DNA of 64,000 nucleotides from DATKBT01 sp035546295 (GTDB lineage Bacteria > Acidobacteriota > Thermoanaerobaculia > Multivoradales > Multivoraceae): the NCBI GenBank assembly GCA_035546295.1, contig DATKBT010000125.1:1-64000 (forward strand), given 5' to 3'. The notes beneath the pieces are model-generated. The model had not been told where the DNA came from and ran no database searches. It worked only from the letters and a program-made list of their open reading frames with translations. This document shows, one piece after another, positions 16,681-24,389 of the stretch. Within the stretch, counting starts at the first letter, position 1. Each line of letters starts with the position of its first letter. A program made the position numbers and the translations under genes.

Positions 16681-17039
16681 CACCTGCCCCCTCCGGCTGC
16701 GCGTGCGCTCCGCACCGCGTCGACCAGCGCCTGCATTCGCCGTGCTTCGGCATCGAGGACCTCGGCGCCGAACGGCGTCAGTGCGTACGGGCGGCGCGGC
16801 GGGCCGCCGCTCTCCTCGCTCGGATCGTCGACCTCCTCGATCAGGCGCTCGTCGAGGAGCTGCCGCAGGGTGTTGTAGAGAGTTGCCGGCCACAACCGCA
16901 CGCGCCCCTCCGTCCACTCGTCGACCTCGTTCATGATGGCGTAGCCGTGACGGGGGCCGGCCGCCAGGCTCAGCAGGATGTGGAGCCACTGCGGTCGCAG
17001 CGGCAGGAAGCGGCCGGTGGTGTGGCGGTCGGCTGGCAT
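16680..17039 (-). CDS. PadR-family transcriptional repressor
   Basis: The 119-residue protein has the PadR winged helix: LRPQWLHILLSLAAGPRHGYAIMNEV (about 14-39), GTLYNTL-type recognition helix (PATLYNTLRQL, about 50-60) and the wing with RRPYALTPFG (about 82-91), then a C-terminal dimerisation helix. PadR proteins respond to small molecules or antibiotics and repress adjacent transporter genes. Here the target is most likely its own operon with the orphan permease. I chose the ATG at 17039; a GTG at 17051 is possible but lies within the operator-promoter element. Confidence 0.88.
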   Translation of the reverse strand: MPADRHTTGRFLPLRPQWLHILLSLAAGPRHGYAIMNEVDEWTEGRVRLWPATLYNTLRQLLDERLIEEVDDPSEESGGPPRRPYALTPFGAEVLDAEARRMQALVDAVRSARAAGGGR

Positions 17040-17049
17040 GTCGAGCGAC

Positions 17050-17073
17050 ACTATATAACGAATATTACATAGT
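17050..17073 (-). promoter_or_regulatory. PadR operator/promoter
   Basis: This AT-rich 24-bp island in GC-rich DNA has ACTAT (17050-17054) and ATAGT (17069-17073) as inverted arms, with ATAA and TTAC continuing the symmetry. On the minus strand TATAGT (17055-17050) lies 10 nt before the PadR ATG. The AT-rich dyad resembles PadR-family operators, so autorepression is likely. Confidence 0.6.
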
Positions 17074-17079
17074 GCAAGC

Positions 17080-17154
17080 TCAATCGAGGAACCCGTTGGC
17101 GCGCATCCAGCCGATCGCCTCGCTGACCGACTCGTAGACGCGCAGGTCGTTCAC
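17080..17154 (-). CDS. Possible 24-residue ORF coupled to the upstream gene (or its frameshifted tail)
   Basis: A GTG at 17154 overlaps the TGA of the preceding gene (GTGA) and opens 24 codons ending at TGA 17080-17082. Nearly every third base is G or C, as in real genes here, and the peptide (VNDLRVYESVSEAIGWMRANG) looks like an amphipathic helix. It may be a tiny coupled gene, or the true C-terminus of the upstream gene cut off by a frameshift, because the coding-like frame continues a few codons upstream of the GTG. Confidence 0.3.
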   Translation of the reverse strand: MNDLRVYESVSEAIGWMRANGFLD

Positions 17155-17849
17155 GGCGGCGAGGCGTCGCAGGAGAGCGGGTGCGTCCTGCCGTCCGCCC
17201 CGATCAGGGAGTCGCCGGCGCGCAACGGCTGGATGCCGTCGGCAGGCCGCCCCTCGGCGTCGACCAGGGATGGGCCATCCCCGCGACGGAGCCCGTCGGC
17301 GTCGAGCGCGAGCGATCCGCGGCTCCCTCCGCGCCGGCGGCCGACGAGGTGGAACACCGCTTCGTCTCCGATCGACACGTCCCCGACGAAGTCCTCGGCG
17401 GTCGTGTACTCGTCGAGATCGGTCGCGACCTCGCGGATGTCGAGCTCGAAGAGGGAGACGAGCTCGCCGTCGTCGAGTCGAAGGTAGAGGTGGCGCCAGT
17501 AGCGATCGGCTCCGGAGACCCGAGCGTCGCCGTTGGTGTCGAGGACGGCGAGCGGCCGGCAGCGCGATGCCGGCTCCACCGTCGGCGGAGGATCGGCCGG
17601 CGTCGCCGGGACCGCCGTCTCCTCTCCTGGTGGCTCCTCTCCTGCCGCCAGCCGACGCTGGGCCTCGGCGCGCTCAGCAGGCGAAAGCGCCGCGAGCAGC
17701 TCCTCGATCTGCCGCTCGAGCTCCCGGATGCGACGCACCGCTTCGTCGATCGGGAGCTGAGCGAGCGTCGCCGGGGGAGCGAGGATCGCGAGCAGCGCGA
17801 TTCCGGCGATCAGATTCCTCCAGAGTGTGGTTTTCGGATGCCGCGTCAT
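17151..17849 (-). CDS. Secreted protein with coiled coil and EF-hand-like motif
   Basis: The 232-residue product has a signal peptide (1-31, ending LAQ), a charged coiled-coil helix (DEAVRRIRELERQIEELLAAL, about 36-56), a Pro/Glu-rich linker (about 70-95) and then a LDTNGDARVSGADRYWR segment (about 104-120), which matches a single calcium-binding EF-hand/dockerin-like loop. The remainder is probably beta-rich. I do not recognise the family. The ATG at 17849 has GAGG about 8 nt upstream. It is divergent from the tricorn-like protease gene, 79 bp away. Confidence 0.65.
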   Translation of the reverse strand: MTRHPKTTLWRNLIAGIALLAILAPPATLAQLPIDEAVRRIRELERQIEELLAALSPAERAEAQRRLAAGEEPPGEETAVPATPADPPPTVEPASRCRPLAVLDTNGDARVSGADRYWRHLYLRLDDGELVSLFELDIREVATDLDEYTTAEDFVGDVSIGDEAVFHLVGRRRGGSRGSLALDADGLRRGDGPSLVDAEGRPADGIQPLRAGDSLIGADGRTHPLSCDASPP

Positions 17850-17928
17850 TCGGACCTCGGAGGGGAGCGTACAATCCCCCAGAAGCCGCTCAGGCACTCG
17901 CCGATTCCCAGTCCGAGGAGGTCTACTC

Positions 17929-20900
17929 GTGGCGTTCACGCTCCGCTCGTCTGTCGTTCCCCCCGCCATCGCGGCGATCCTCCCTGCCGTCCTTCATGCC
18001 GTCCTCCTCCTGGCCGGCACCCCCGCTCTCGGGGTGGACGTCGCCGAGACGAGGCTGCTCTCGGATCCCGCGGTGAGCGACCGGCACGTGGCGTTCTCCT
18101 ACGCCGGCGACCTGTGGATCGCCGCGCGCGACGGCTCGAGCCCGCGGCGCCTCACCAGCCACCATGGAATCGAGTCGAGCCCGCGCTTCTCGCCGGACGG
18201 CGATCTCCTGGCGTTCTCGGGGCAGTACGACGGCAACACCGACGTCTTCGTGGTGCCGGTCGAAGGGGGCGTGCCGACGAGGCTGACCTGGCACCCGTCG
18301 CCCGACGCGGTGGAGGGCTTCACGCCGGACGGTGCAGCGATCCTGTTCAACTCGCCGCGCGAAGTCTTCACCAACCGCTACACGCAGATCTTCACGGTAC
18401 CCAGGGAGGGCGGCTTTCCGACTCGCCTGCCGATCCCCAACGGCCTGCGCTCGGCGATGTCGCCGGACGGCTCCAAGATCGCCTACATCCCGATCCCCGA
18501 GCGCTTTCAGCAGTGGAAGAACTACCGCGGCGGCACGACGTCGAGGATCTGGATCTACGACCGGAAGGATCACTCGGTGGTCGAGGTGCCGCGGCCGGAG
18601 TCGGGCGCCAACGACACCGACCCGACCTGGATCGGCTCGATGCTCTACTTCCGCTCGGACCGCGCCGGTGAGTTCAACCTGTTCTCGTTCGATTCGGCCA
18701 CCGGCGTGGTCGAGCAGGCGACGCGCTTCGAGGACTTCCCGATCCTGGCGCTCTCATCGAGCGCGAACACGATCGTCTTCGAGCAGGCCGGCTACCTCCA
18801 CCTCTTCGACCCGGCGAAGGGGCACGCCGAGCGGCTGCGCATCGGGGTCGCCGCCGACCTGATCGAGACCAGGCCGCGATGGGTCTCGGGACCGGAGTGG
18901 ATCCGCAGCGTGGATCTCTCACCGAGCGGCGCACGGGCGGTCTTCGAGTACCGGGGCGAGATCCTCACCCTGCCGGCCAAGAAGGGGGATGCGCGCAATC
19001 TGACCCAGACCACCGGAGCCCACGAGCGCAGCCCCGCCTGGTCCCCGGACGGCAAGACGATCGCCTACTTCTCGGACGACGGGGGCGAGTACCGGCTCCA
19101 CCTCGCGTCGCAGGACGGACGTGGCGAGGCGCGCGTGATCGAGGTGGAGGGGCACGGTTTCTACTCCGATCCGGTCTGGTCCCCGGACGGCGAGTGGATC
19201 AGCTACGCCGACAACTCCCAGAGCCTCTACCTGCTCGAGGTCGCGAGCGGCAAGTCGCGGTTGGTCTCGAGCGAGCCGCACTTTCGGCCCGGACAGCTCA
19301 CACCCGCGCACGCCTGGTCGTTGGACTCGCGCTGGCTCGCCTATACGCGCGACACCCGCGCCTACATCTCGCAGGTCTGGGTCTACGACACCGTGAACGG
19401 CTTCTCGACCGCGGTCACCGACGGGCTCAGCGACTCCAGCGAGCCGGTGTTCGACCGGAGCGGCAAGTACCTCTACTTCCTGGCCTCGACCGACGCCGGC
19501 CCGGTCAAGCACTGGTTTGCGATGTCGAACGCCGACGTGGAGCGCACCAGCAACGTGTACCTGGCGGTGCTGGCCGCGGACGAGCCGTCGCCGCTCGAGG
19601 CGCAGAGCGACGAGGAGGTGAACGGCGAGCAGCGTGATCAGGGGGACGGGGACGAGAAGAACGGCGACCAGGAGGACGGCGATCAGGAAAACGGGGACGA
19701 GAACGGCGCGAAGGACGAGGGAGAGGACGAGGGGGAGGAAGAGCCCGCCGCCGAGACCCGCATCGACTTCGAGCGCCTCCACCAGCGCATCGTGGCCCTG
19801 CCGGTGCCCACCGGGCGTTACGCCGATCTCGCGGCGGGAAAGGACGGCAAGCTCTTCTATCGCCGGGTCGACGAGGAGGGCGAGGGCACGCTCTACCTCT
19901 ACGACCTCGAGGAGCGCGAAGAGAAGTCGCTGGGAACCGGGATCGACGGCTTCGGGCTGTCGGCCGATGGCTCGAAGCTGATCTACGTCGCCGAGCGGCA
20001 GTTCGGCATCGCCGACGCCGGGCCGCCGATCGACCGCGCCGAGACCGCGATGCCGGTCGGCAAGCTCCACGTGCGGATCGATCCGGTCGCCGAGTGGGCC
20101 CAGATCTTCGACGAGGCGTGGCGGATCAACCGCGACTACTTCTACGACCCCAACATGCACGGCGCCGACTGGGAGGCGATGGGCGAGACCTACGGGCAGT
20201 TCCTGCCCCACCTGACCACGCGTGACGACCTCAACCGGGTGATCGGATGGATGTCCTCCGAGCTGGCGGTGGGCCACCACCGCAACGGCGGCGGTGACGA
20301 GCGCGCCGAGGTCGAGTCGGTGCCCGGCGGCCTGCTCGGCGCCGACTTCGAGATCGCCAACCGTCGCTACCGCTTCGCCAAGGTCTACGGCGGGCTCAAC
20401 TGGAACCCCGAGCTGCGCTCACCGCTCACCGAGCCGGGGGTGGGCGTGGTCGCCGGCGAGTATCTGCTCGCCGTCGACGGCGTCGATCTCGACGCCACCG
20501 AGAACGTCCACCGCCGTTTCGAGAACACCGCCGAGCGAATCGTCGAGCTGACCGTCGGCCCCAACGCCGACGGATCCGGCTCGCGCACGGTCCAGGTGGT
20601 GCCGATCAGCAACGAGGGAGCTCTGCGCAACCGGGACTGGGTCGAAGGCAACCTGAGGAAGGTCGAGCAGGCGACCGACGGCCGAGTCGCCTACGTCTAC
20701 GTGCCGAACACCACCGGCCTCGGGCACACCTACTTCAAGCGCTACTTCTACCCCCAGGTGCACAAGGAAGCGATCATCGTCGACGAGCGGTTCAACGGCG
20801 GCGGCCAGGTCGCCGACTACTACATCGACATCCTGCGCCGCCCCTACGTCTCGCACTGGGCGACCCGCTACGGCGACGACATCCGCACCCCGAGCGCCGC

Positions 20901-21285
20901 GATCCTCGGCCCCAAGGTGATGTTGATCGACGAGACGGCGGGGTCGGGGGGCGACCTGCTCCCCTGGATGTTCCACCAGCTCGACCTCGGGACCCTGGTC
21001 GGCAAGCGCACCTGGGGCGGGCTGGTGGGCGTCCTCGGCTTTCCGATCCTGATGGACGGCGGCTTCATCACCGCCCCCAACCTGGCGATCTGGACCGAGG
21101 ACGGCTTCGTCGTCGAGAACGTGGGCGTGCCCCCCGACGTCGAGGTCGAGCAGTGGCCGGCCGACGTCATCGCGGGGCGCGATCCCCAGCTCGAGAAGGC
21201 GATCGAGATCGTGCTCGAGCAGCTCGAGGCCGACCCGCCGCCGAGCCCCGAGAAGCCGCCGTACCCGATCCGGGTGCGGAAGTAG
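17929..21285 (+). CDS. Tricorn-like protease (S41 family), exported
   Basis: The 1118-residue protein begins with a signal peptide (about 1-32). Repeated WSPDG/FSPDG-type blades form the beta-propeller from about 45 to 555. An acidic, Gln/Asn/Gly/Asp/Glu-rich linker follows (about 557-607), then the remaining propeller part, a PDZ-like domain (about 800-880) and the S41 domain. Candidate catalytic residues are the His pair 783/784 (AVGHH) and Ser1006 in DETAGSGGD. Archaeal tricorn degrades peptides downstream of the proteasome in the cytoplasm. Bacterial homologues with signal peptides, like this one, probably act in the periplasm. The GTG start has a strong GAGGAGGT site 6 nt upstream; an upstream ATG frame lacks it. 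Confidence 0.9.
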   Translation: MAFTLRSSVVPPAIAAILPAVLHAVLLLAGTPALGVDVAETRLLSDPAVSDRHVAFSYAGDLWIAARDGSSPRRLTSHHGIESSPRFSPDGDLLAFSGQYDGNTDVFVVPVEGGVPTRLTWHPSPDAVEGFTPDGAAILFNSPREVFTNRYTQIFTVPREGGFPTRLPIPNGLRSAMSPDGSKIAYIPIPERFQQWKNYRGGTTSRIWIYDRKDHSVVEVPRPESGANDTDPTWIGSMLYFRSDRAGEFNLFSFDSATGVVEQATRFEDFPILALSSSANTIVFEQAGYLHLFDPAKGHAERLRIGVAADLIETRPRWVSGPEWIRSVDLSPSGARAVFEYRGEILTLPAKKGDARNLTQTTGAHERSPAWSPDGKTIAYFSDDGGEYRLHLASQDGRGEARVIEVEGHGFYSDPVWSPDGEWISYADNSQSLYLLEVASGKSRLVSSEPHFRPGQLTPAHAWSLDSRWLAYTRDTRAYISQVWVYDTVNGFSTAVTDGLSDSSEPVFDRSGKYLYFLASTDAGPVKHWFAMSNADVERTSNVYLAVLAADEPSPLEAQSDEEVNGEQRDQGDGDEKNGDQEDGDQENGDENGAKDEGEDEGEEEPAAETRIDFERLHQRIVALPVPTGRYADLAAGKDGKLFYRRVDEEGEGTLYLYDLEEREEKSLGTGIDGFGLSADGSKLIYVAERQFGIADAGPPIDRAETAMPVGKLHVRIDPVAEWAQIFDEAWRINRDYFYDPNMHGADWEAMGETYGQFLPHLTTRDDLNRVIGWMSSELAVGHHRNGGGDERAEVESVPGGLLGADFEIANRRYRFAKVYGGLNWNPELRSPLTEPGVGVVAGEYLLAVDGVDLDATENVHRRFENTAERIVELTVGPNADGSGSRTVQVVPISNEGALRNRDWVEGNLRKVEQATDGRVAYVYVPNTTGLGHTYFKRYFYPQVHKEAIIVDERFNGGGQVADYYIDILRRPYVSHWATRYGDDIRTPSAAILGPKVMLIDETAGSGGDLLPWMFHQLDLGTLVGKRTWGGLVGVLGFPILMDGGFITAPNLAIWTEDGFVVENVGVPPDVEVEQWPADVIAGRDPQLEKAIEIVLEQLEADPPPSPEKPPYPIRVRK

Positions 21286-22417
21286 CCGACGAACCCCCGG
21301 AGGCCGTGAGCCACGGCCGCGTGCACAGCTCCCAGTAGCTCCGGTAACGCGGCTCGCTGGCCCACTCGAGCAGGTCGGCGGCAGGCTGGACGACCAGGGT
21401 GCTGCGATGTCCCGGCAGGCTCGCCGGATGCCGCTGCCCGTAGTGGAAGCACGCGCGGATCATCCGCGCATCGTCGGCCAGCGGCAACGATCGGACGTTG
21501 CCGACCCACCGGTCGAAGGCCGGAGTGCCGAGCAGGTAGTACTCGACGTTCGAGACATAGATCGCGGTCACCTGCTCGCCCAGCCGCTCGACGAGCTCGC
21601 CGATGGCTCGCAGGGCGTGCGCTCCGCCGAAGTCGCCGACCACCGGCACCAGACGCCCGGCGAGGGCGAGCGAGCGCACCGCTTCGTAGGCGTCGCGGCT
21701 GGCCAGAAAGCTCGCCGGCTCTCCGCCGGGAGTGCGCGCCAGGATCAGCTCGCGATCGGTCGGGTGGTGGGACTGGAAGCGGCGCCCGTGGCTCTCGAAG
21801 CGGAGCTCGAGCTGGTTTTCGAAGAAGGCGCGATGGATCGCCCGCAGCTTCGCGCGATCCGCGTCGTCGAGCGACACCCCGAGCTCTCCGGTGATCGTCT
21901 CGATCAGCTCTGCGAGGGAGGCTTCGAACGCCTGCTCGCTCGGCGCGCGCTCCTCGAAGCGGCGAAGGCTCTGCTCGAGCGGCCAGGGACCGTCCGCCGG
22001 GAGCTCGCCGCACGACGACCGGGAGAACTGCAGGCAGAGGTAGCCGAGCGGGTCGCTCGCGCGGCGCAGGATGGCGGTGAGCAGCAGCAGGTGGAGCTGG
22101 TTGTCGCGCCGGATGTCGACGACGAACGCCCAGCTCGGCCGCAGCCGCGCGATGTAGTGGAAGTTCTGCTCCGGCCCGACCCCGACGTAGACGCCACCGA
22201 CTGGCGCCAGCAGCTCGACCGCCTGGCCGTAGGAGCTCTCGTTGGAGATCAGGTTGTCGGTGTCGAAGTAGCCGGCGGGCTCGGAGAGGGCCTCGAGCAG
22301 ACCGTTGAAGGAGGCTTCGCTGACGGGCTGCGCCCGCGCGCAGGCAGCGCCCGTCGCCAGGAGCCCCAGCAGCAGCAGCGCCCGCACGGAGAGGAGCGCT
22401 TGACGTCGAGCGGGCAT
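21167..22417 (-). CDS. Secreted protein of unknown function (LIC_10091-like)
   Basis: The open frame codes for 416 residues: a signal peptide (1-28, ending CARAQ), then a conserved-looking region with SNESSYGQAVELL, GVGPEQNFHYIARLRPSWAFVVDIRRDNQLHLLLL and ITAIYVSNVEYYLL. These resemble an uncharacterised bacterial family with a methyltransferase-like fold (LIC_10091 type); I hold that assignment loosely. The last roughly 45 residues are low-complexity Ser/Arg/Ala and overlap the 3' end of the converging tricorn gene by 119 bp, so the natural stop has probably been lost and the tail is read-through. A TAGCAT hexamer lies 10 nt before the ATG. Confidence 0.65.
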   Translation of the reverse strand: MPARRQALLSVRALLLLGLLATGAACARAQPVSEASFNGLLEALSEPAGYFDTDNLISNESSYGQAVELLAPVGGVYVGVGPEQNFHYIARLRPSWAFVVDIRRDNQLHLLLLTAILRRASDPLGYLCLQFSRSSCGELPADGPWPLEQSLRRFEERAPSEQAFEASLAELIETITGELGVSLDDADRAKLRAIHRAFFENQLELRFESHGRRFQSHHPTDRELILARTPGGEPASFLASRDAYEAVRSLALAGRLVPVVGDFGGAHALRAIGELVERLGEQVTAIYVSNVEYYLLGTPAFDRWVGNVRSLPLADDARMIRACFHYGQRHPASLPGHRSTLVVQPAADLLEWASEPRYRSYWELCTRPWLTASGGSSATSAPGSGTAASRGSAAGRPRAARARSRSPSRAGDRAPR

Positions 22418-22427
22418 CGAGGCCGGG

Positions 22428-22433
22428 ATGCTA
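22428..22433 (-). promoter_or_regulatory. -10-like TAGCAT before the gene at 22417
   Basis: On the minus strand TAGCAT is followed by 10 nt and then the ATG at 22417; no Shine-Dalgarno lies between. Confidence 0.35.
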
Positions 22434-22461
22434 CCCGACGATCGGCGTGTAGGCTCCAGCC

Positions 22462-22602
22462 ATGCAAGCGATGGTGCTCGAGCTGGCCGCCGAGATCCCG
22501 ATCGTCCCGAAGGTCACCGAATATCCGCTGGCGGAGGCGAACCGGGCGCTCGACGACCTACGGGCGGGGCGGGTCGAGGGCGCTGCGGTCCTGCGCGTCT
22601 GA
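22462..22602 (+). pseudogene. C-terminal remnant of a zinc-type alcohol dehydrogenase
   Basis: This 46-codon frame reads LELAAEIPIVPKVTEYPLAE, then NRALDDLRAGRVEGAAVLRV and TGA. It matches the extreme C-terminus of medium-chain zinc alcohol dehydrogenases (LAAEIP..P.V.EYPLEEAN.AL..L..G...GAAVL). The catalytic and NAD-binding domains are absent: upstream lies only the promoter region of the divergent gene. It could still be translated from ATG 22462 but would have no enzyme activity. Confidence 0.75.
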
Positions 22603-22631
22603 GCCGCTCAGCGTCTCACCAACGGGCGAGC

Positions 22632-24377
22632 ATGACGAGCGACCAACAACCTGGCCCGGAGGTCTGGGTCGTCGGGCTTCTCCTCGCCGCCCTGATCGGC
22701 GCGGTCTCGTTTTGGGCCGTCGACCTGCCGCACCTCGACGAGTGGGTGCTGGCCGGCGACCTCGCGACGGCCGACCTCTCGTCCCTCCTGGAGCGCGCCT
22801 GGACGCCCCACAACGAGCACCGCCTGCTCATCCCGCGGCTCCTGCTGGTCGGGCTGGCGCGGAGCACCGCCTGGGACGTCCGCGCCGAGGTCTTCCTCGG
22901 CCTCTCGTTCGCGATCGTCATCGCGGCGCTCGTCTGGCGCGTCGGAGGGCGGATCGAAGGACGCGCGCAGCGTGCCGTCTTCCGCAGCCTGGCTGCCGCC
23001 TTCGCGCTGGGTCTACACCAGGTCGAGAACTTGGTCTGGGGGTGGCAGGTCGCGGTCTTCCTGTGCGTGGCGAGCGCGGTCGCCGCGATCGTGATGCTGG
23101 CGGAGGGGGAGGAGCTCACCCGGCGGAGATTGGCGCTCGCCGCCCTACTCGGCCTGGTCTCGTCGTTCTCGTACGGCGCCGGCCTCATGGTCTGGCCGGC
23201 CGGCGCTGTGGTGCTCGCAACGCGGGTCGATCGCAGCTCGGCGCCCCAGTCGTTCGGACTGGGGATTCGCCTCGGCCCGTGGCTGGCGATCGGCGCCGCG
23301 GCGCTGACGGCCTACTACCTCGGGATGCCGGCGCCGTCCGACCTCGGCGCCGGACCACCGGCCAGACTGGTCGTGCACGCGCTGGCGTTCCTCGCTTCGC
23401 CGGTGGTGCGGGCCTGGCCCGCGCCGGCGCTCGGAGTGGCGGTCGGCGTCGCCGGCCTCGCCCTGGTGGCTCTCGGGCTCGCTCGCACCGGGGCCCGCGG
23501 GCGGCGCGAGCTCCTCGATCCGGTCTGGCTCGGGTTCATCGTGTTCGCGCTCGGCAGCTCGGCCATGGTCGCGCTCGGCAGAGCAGAGTACGGCCTGCAT
23601 CAGGCGATGGTCTCTCGCTACACGACGCTCGCGAACCTGCTCTGGATCGGCGTGCTCGGGCTCCTCACCGGGTCCATGGGGAGATCGCGGGTAGGTCTCG
23701 CGCTCGCACTCGCGCTGGGCGCCGCGGTTCTCGCCGGCGGTGCGGCCTCGATCGACGACTTCGTGGGACAGCACCAAACGCGCTCGGTCGCGCGCGGCTT
23801 TCTCCAACGAGGCGTGATCGTCGAGGAGCTGGCGCCGAAGATCGCGGGCGCGCTGAGCCACCTCGAGGTCGCCGCGCCGATCGCCTGCGCGAATCGTCTG
23901 AGCGTCTTTCGCCGCTACCGTGGAGAGGATCTCGATTGCCGTTTCGAGCTCTGGCCGGAGGCGATCGAGGGTCAGCGTTCGCTGCCCGAGCAGCGATTCG
24001 AGTGGCAACCGCCGACCGCGCTGTCGGCCGGCTGGCTGCGTACGGAAACGGGCTTCACGATCGGCGTCGGGAACGGCGAGATCGAGGGCCGTTGGACGCT
24101 GACGAGGGAGAGCGAACAGAGACGTTGCGTGCGGGGAGCGGCGACCGACGCCGCGACCGGGGATCCCGTGGTCGAGCTCATCGTGGCGGAAGGAACGATC
24201 GCGCGCCGTCTCTCTTTCCGGCGTCAGGCGCGTCGGCTCGAAACGAGCGGAGGGCCGGTCGTTCAGTTCGTCGGGATCAGCGCGTGCTGGCGGCCGGTTG
24301 CTCGAGCCGCCGGCTCGCCGGTGGTGGTCCTGGCGACGACCGACCGTGGGACGACCGGGATCCTCCCCCCGCGCTGA
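22632..24377 (+). CDS. Multi-spanning membrane protein with C-terminal extracytoplasmic domain
   Basis: The 581-residue protein has about ten hydrophobic segments between residues 12 and 405 (for example VVGLLLAALIGAVSFWAV and VGLALALALGAAVLAGGAAS) and a soluble C-terminal domain from about 415. The loop after the first helix reads DLPHLDEWVLAGDL, resembling the acidic first loop of GT-C-type lipid-linked glycosyltransferases, but that is only a topological hint. Conserved-looking motifs are WTPHNEHRLLIPRL and HQVENLVWGWQ. No sugar-metabolism genes are adjacent. Function unknown. The ATG at 22632 starts the first membrane-proximal segment; the longer in-frame extension would run through the dehydrogenase remnant. 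Confidence 0.7.
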   Translation: MTSDQQPGPEVWVVGLLLAALIGAVSFWAVDLPHLDEWVLAGDLATADLSSLLERAWTPHNEHRLLIPRLLLVGLARSTAWDVRAEVFLGLSFAIVIAALVWRVGGRIEGRAQRAVFRSLAAAFALGLHQVENLVWGWQVAVFLCVASAVAAIVMLAEGEELTRRRLALAALLGLVSSFSYGAGLMVWPAGAVVLATRVDRSSAPQSFGLGIRLGPWLAIGAAALTAYYLGMPAPSDLGAGPPARLVVHALAFLASPVVRAWPAPALGVAVGVAGLALVALGLARTGARGRRELLDPVWLGFIVFALGSSAMVALGRAEYGLHQAMVSRYTTLANLLWIGVLGLLTGSMGRSRVGLALALALGAAVLAGGAASIDDFVGQHQTRSVARGFLQRGVIVEELAPKIAGALSHLEVAAPIACANRLSVFRRYRGEDLDCRFELWPEAIEGQRSLPEQRFEWQPPTALSAGWLRTETGFTIGVGNGEIEGRWTLTRESEQRRCVRGAATDAATGDPVVELIVAEGTIARRLSFRRQARRLETSGGPVVQFVGISACWRPVARAAGSPVVVLATTDRGTTGILPPR

Positions 24378-24389
24378 AGCTCCCTGTGG

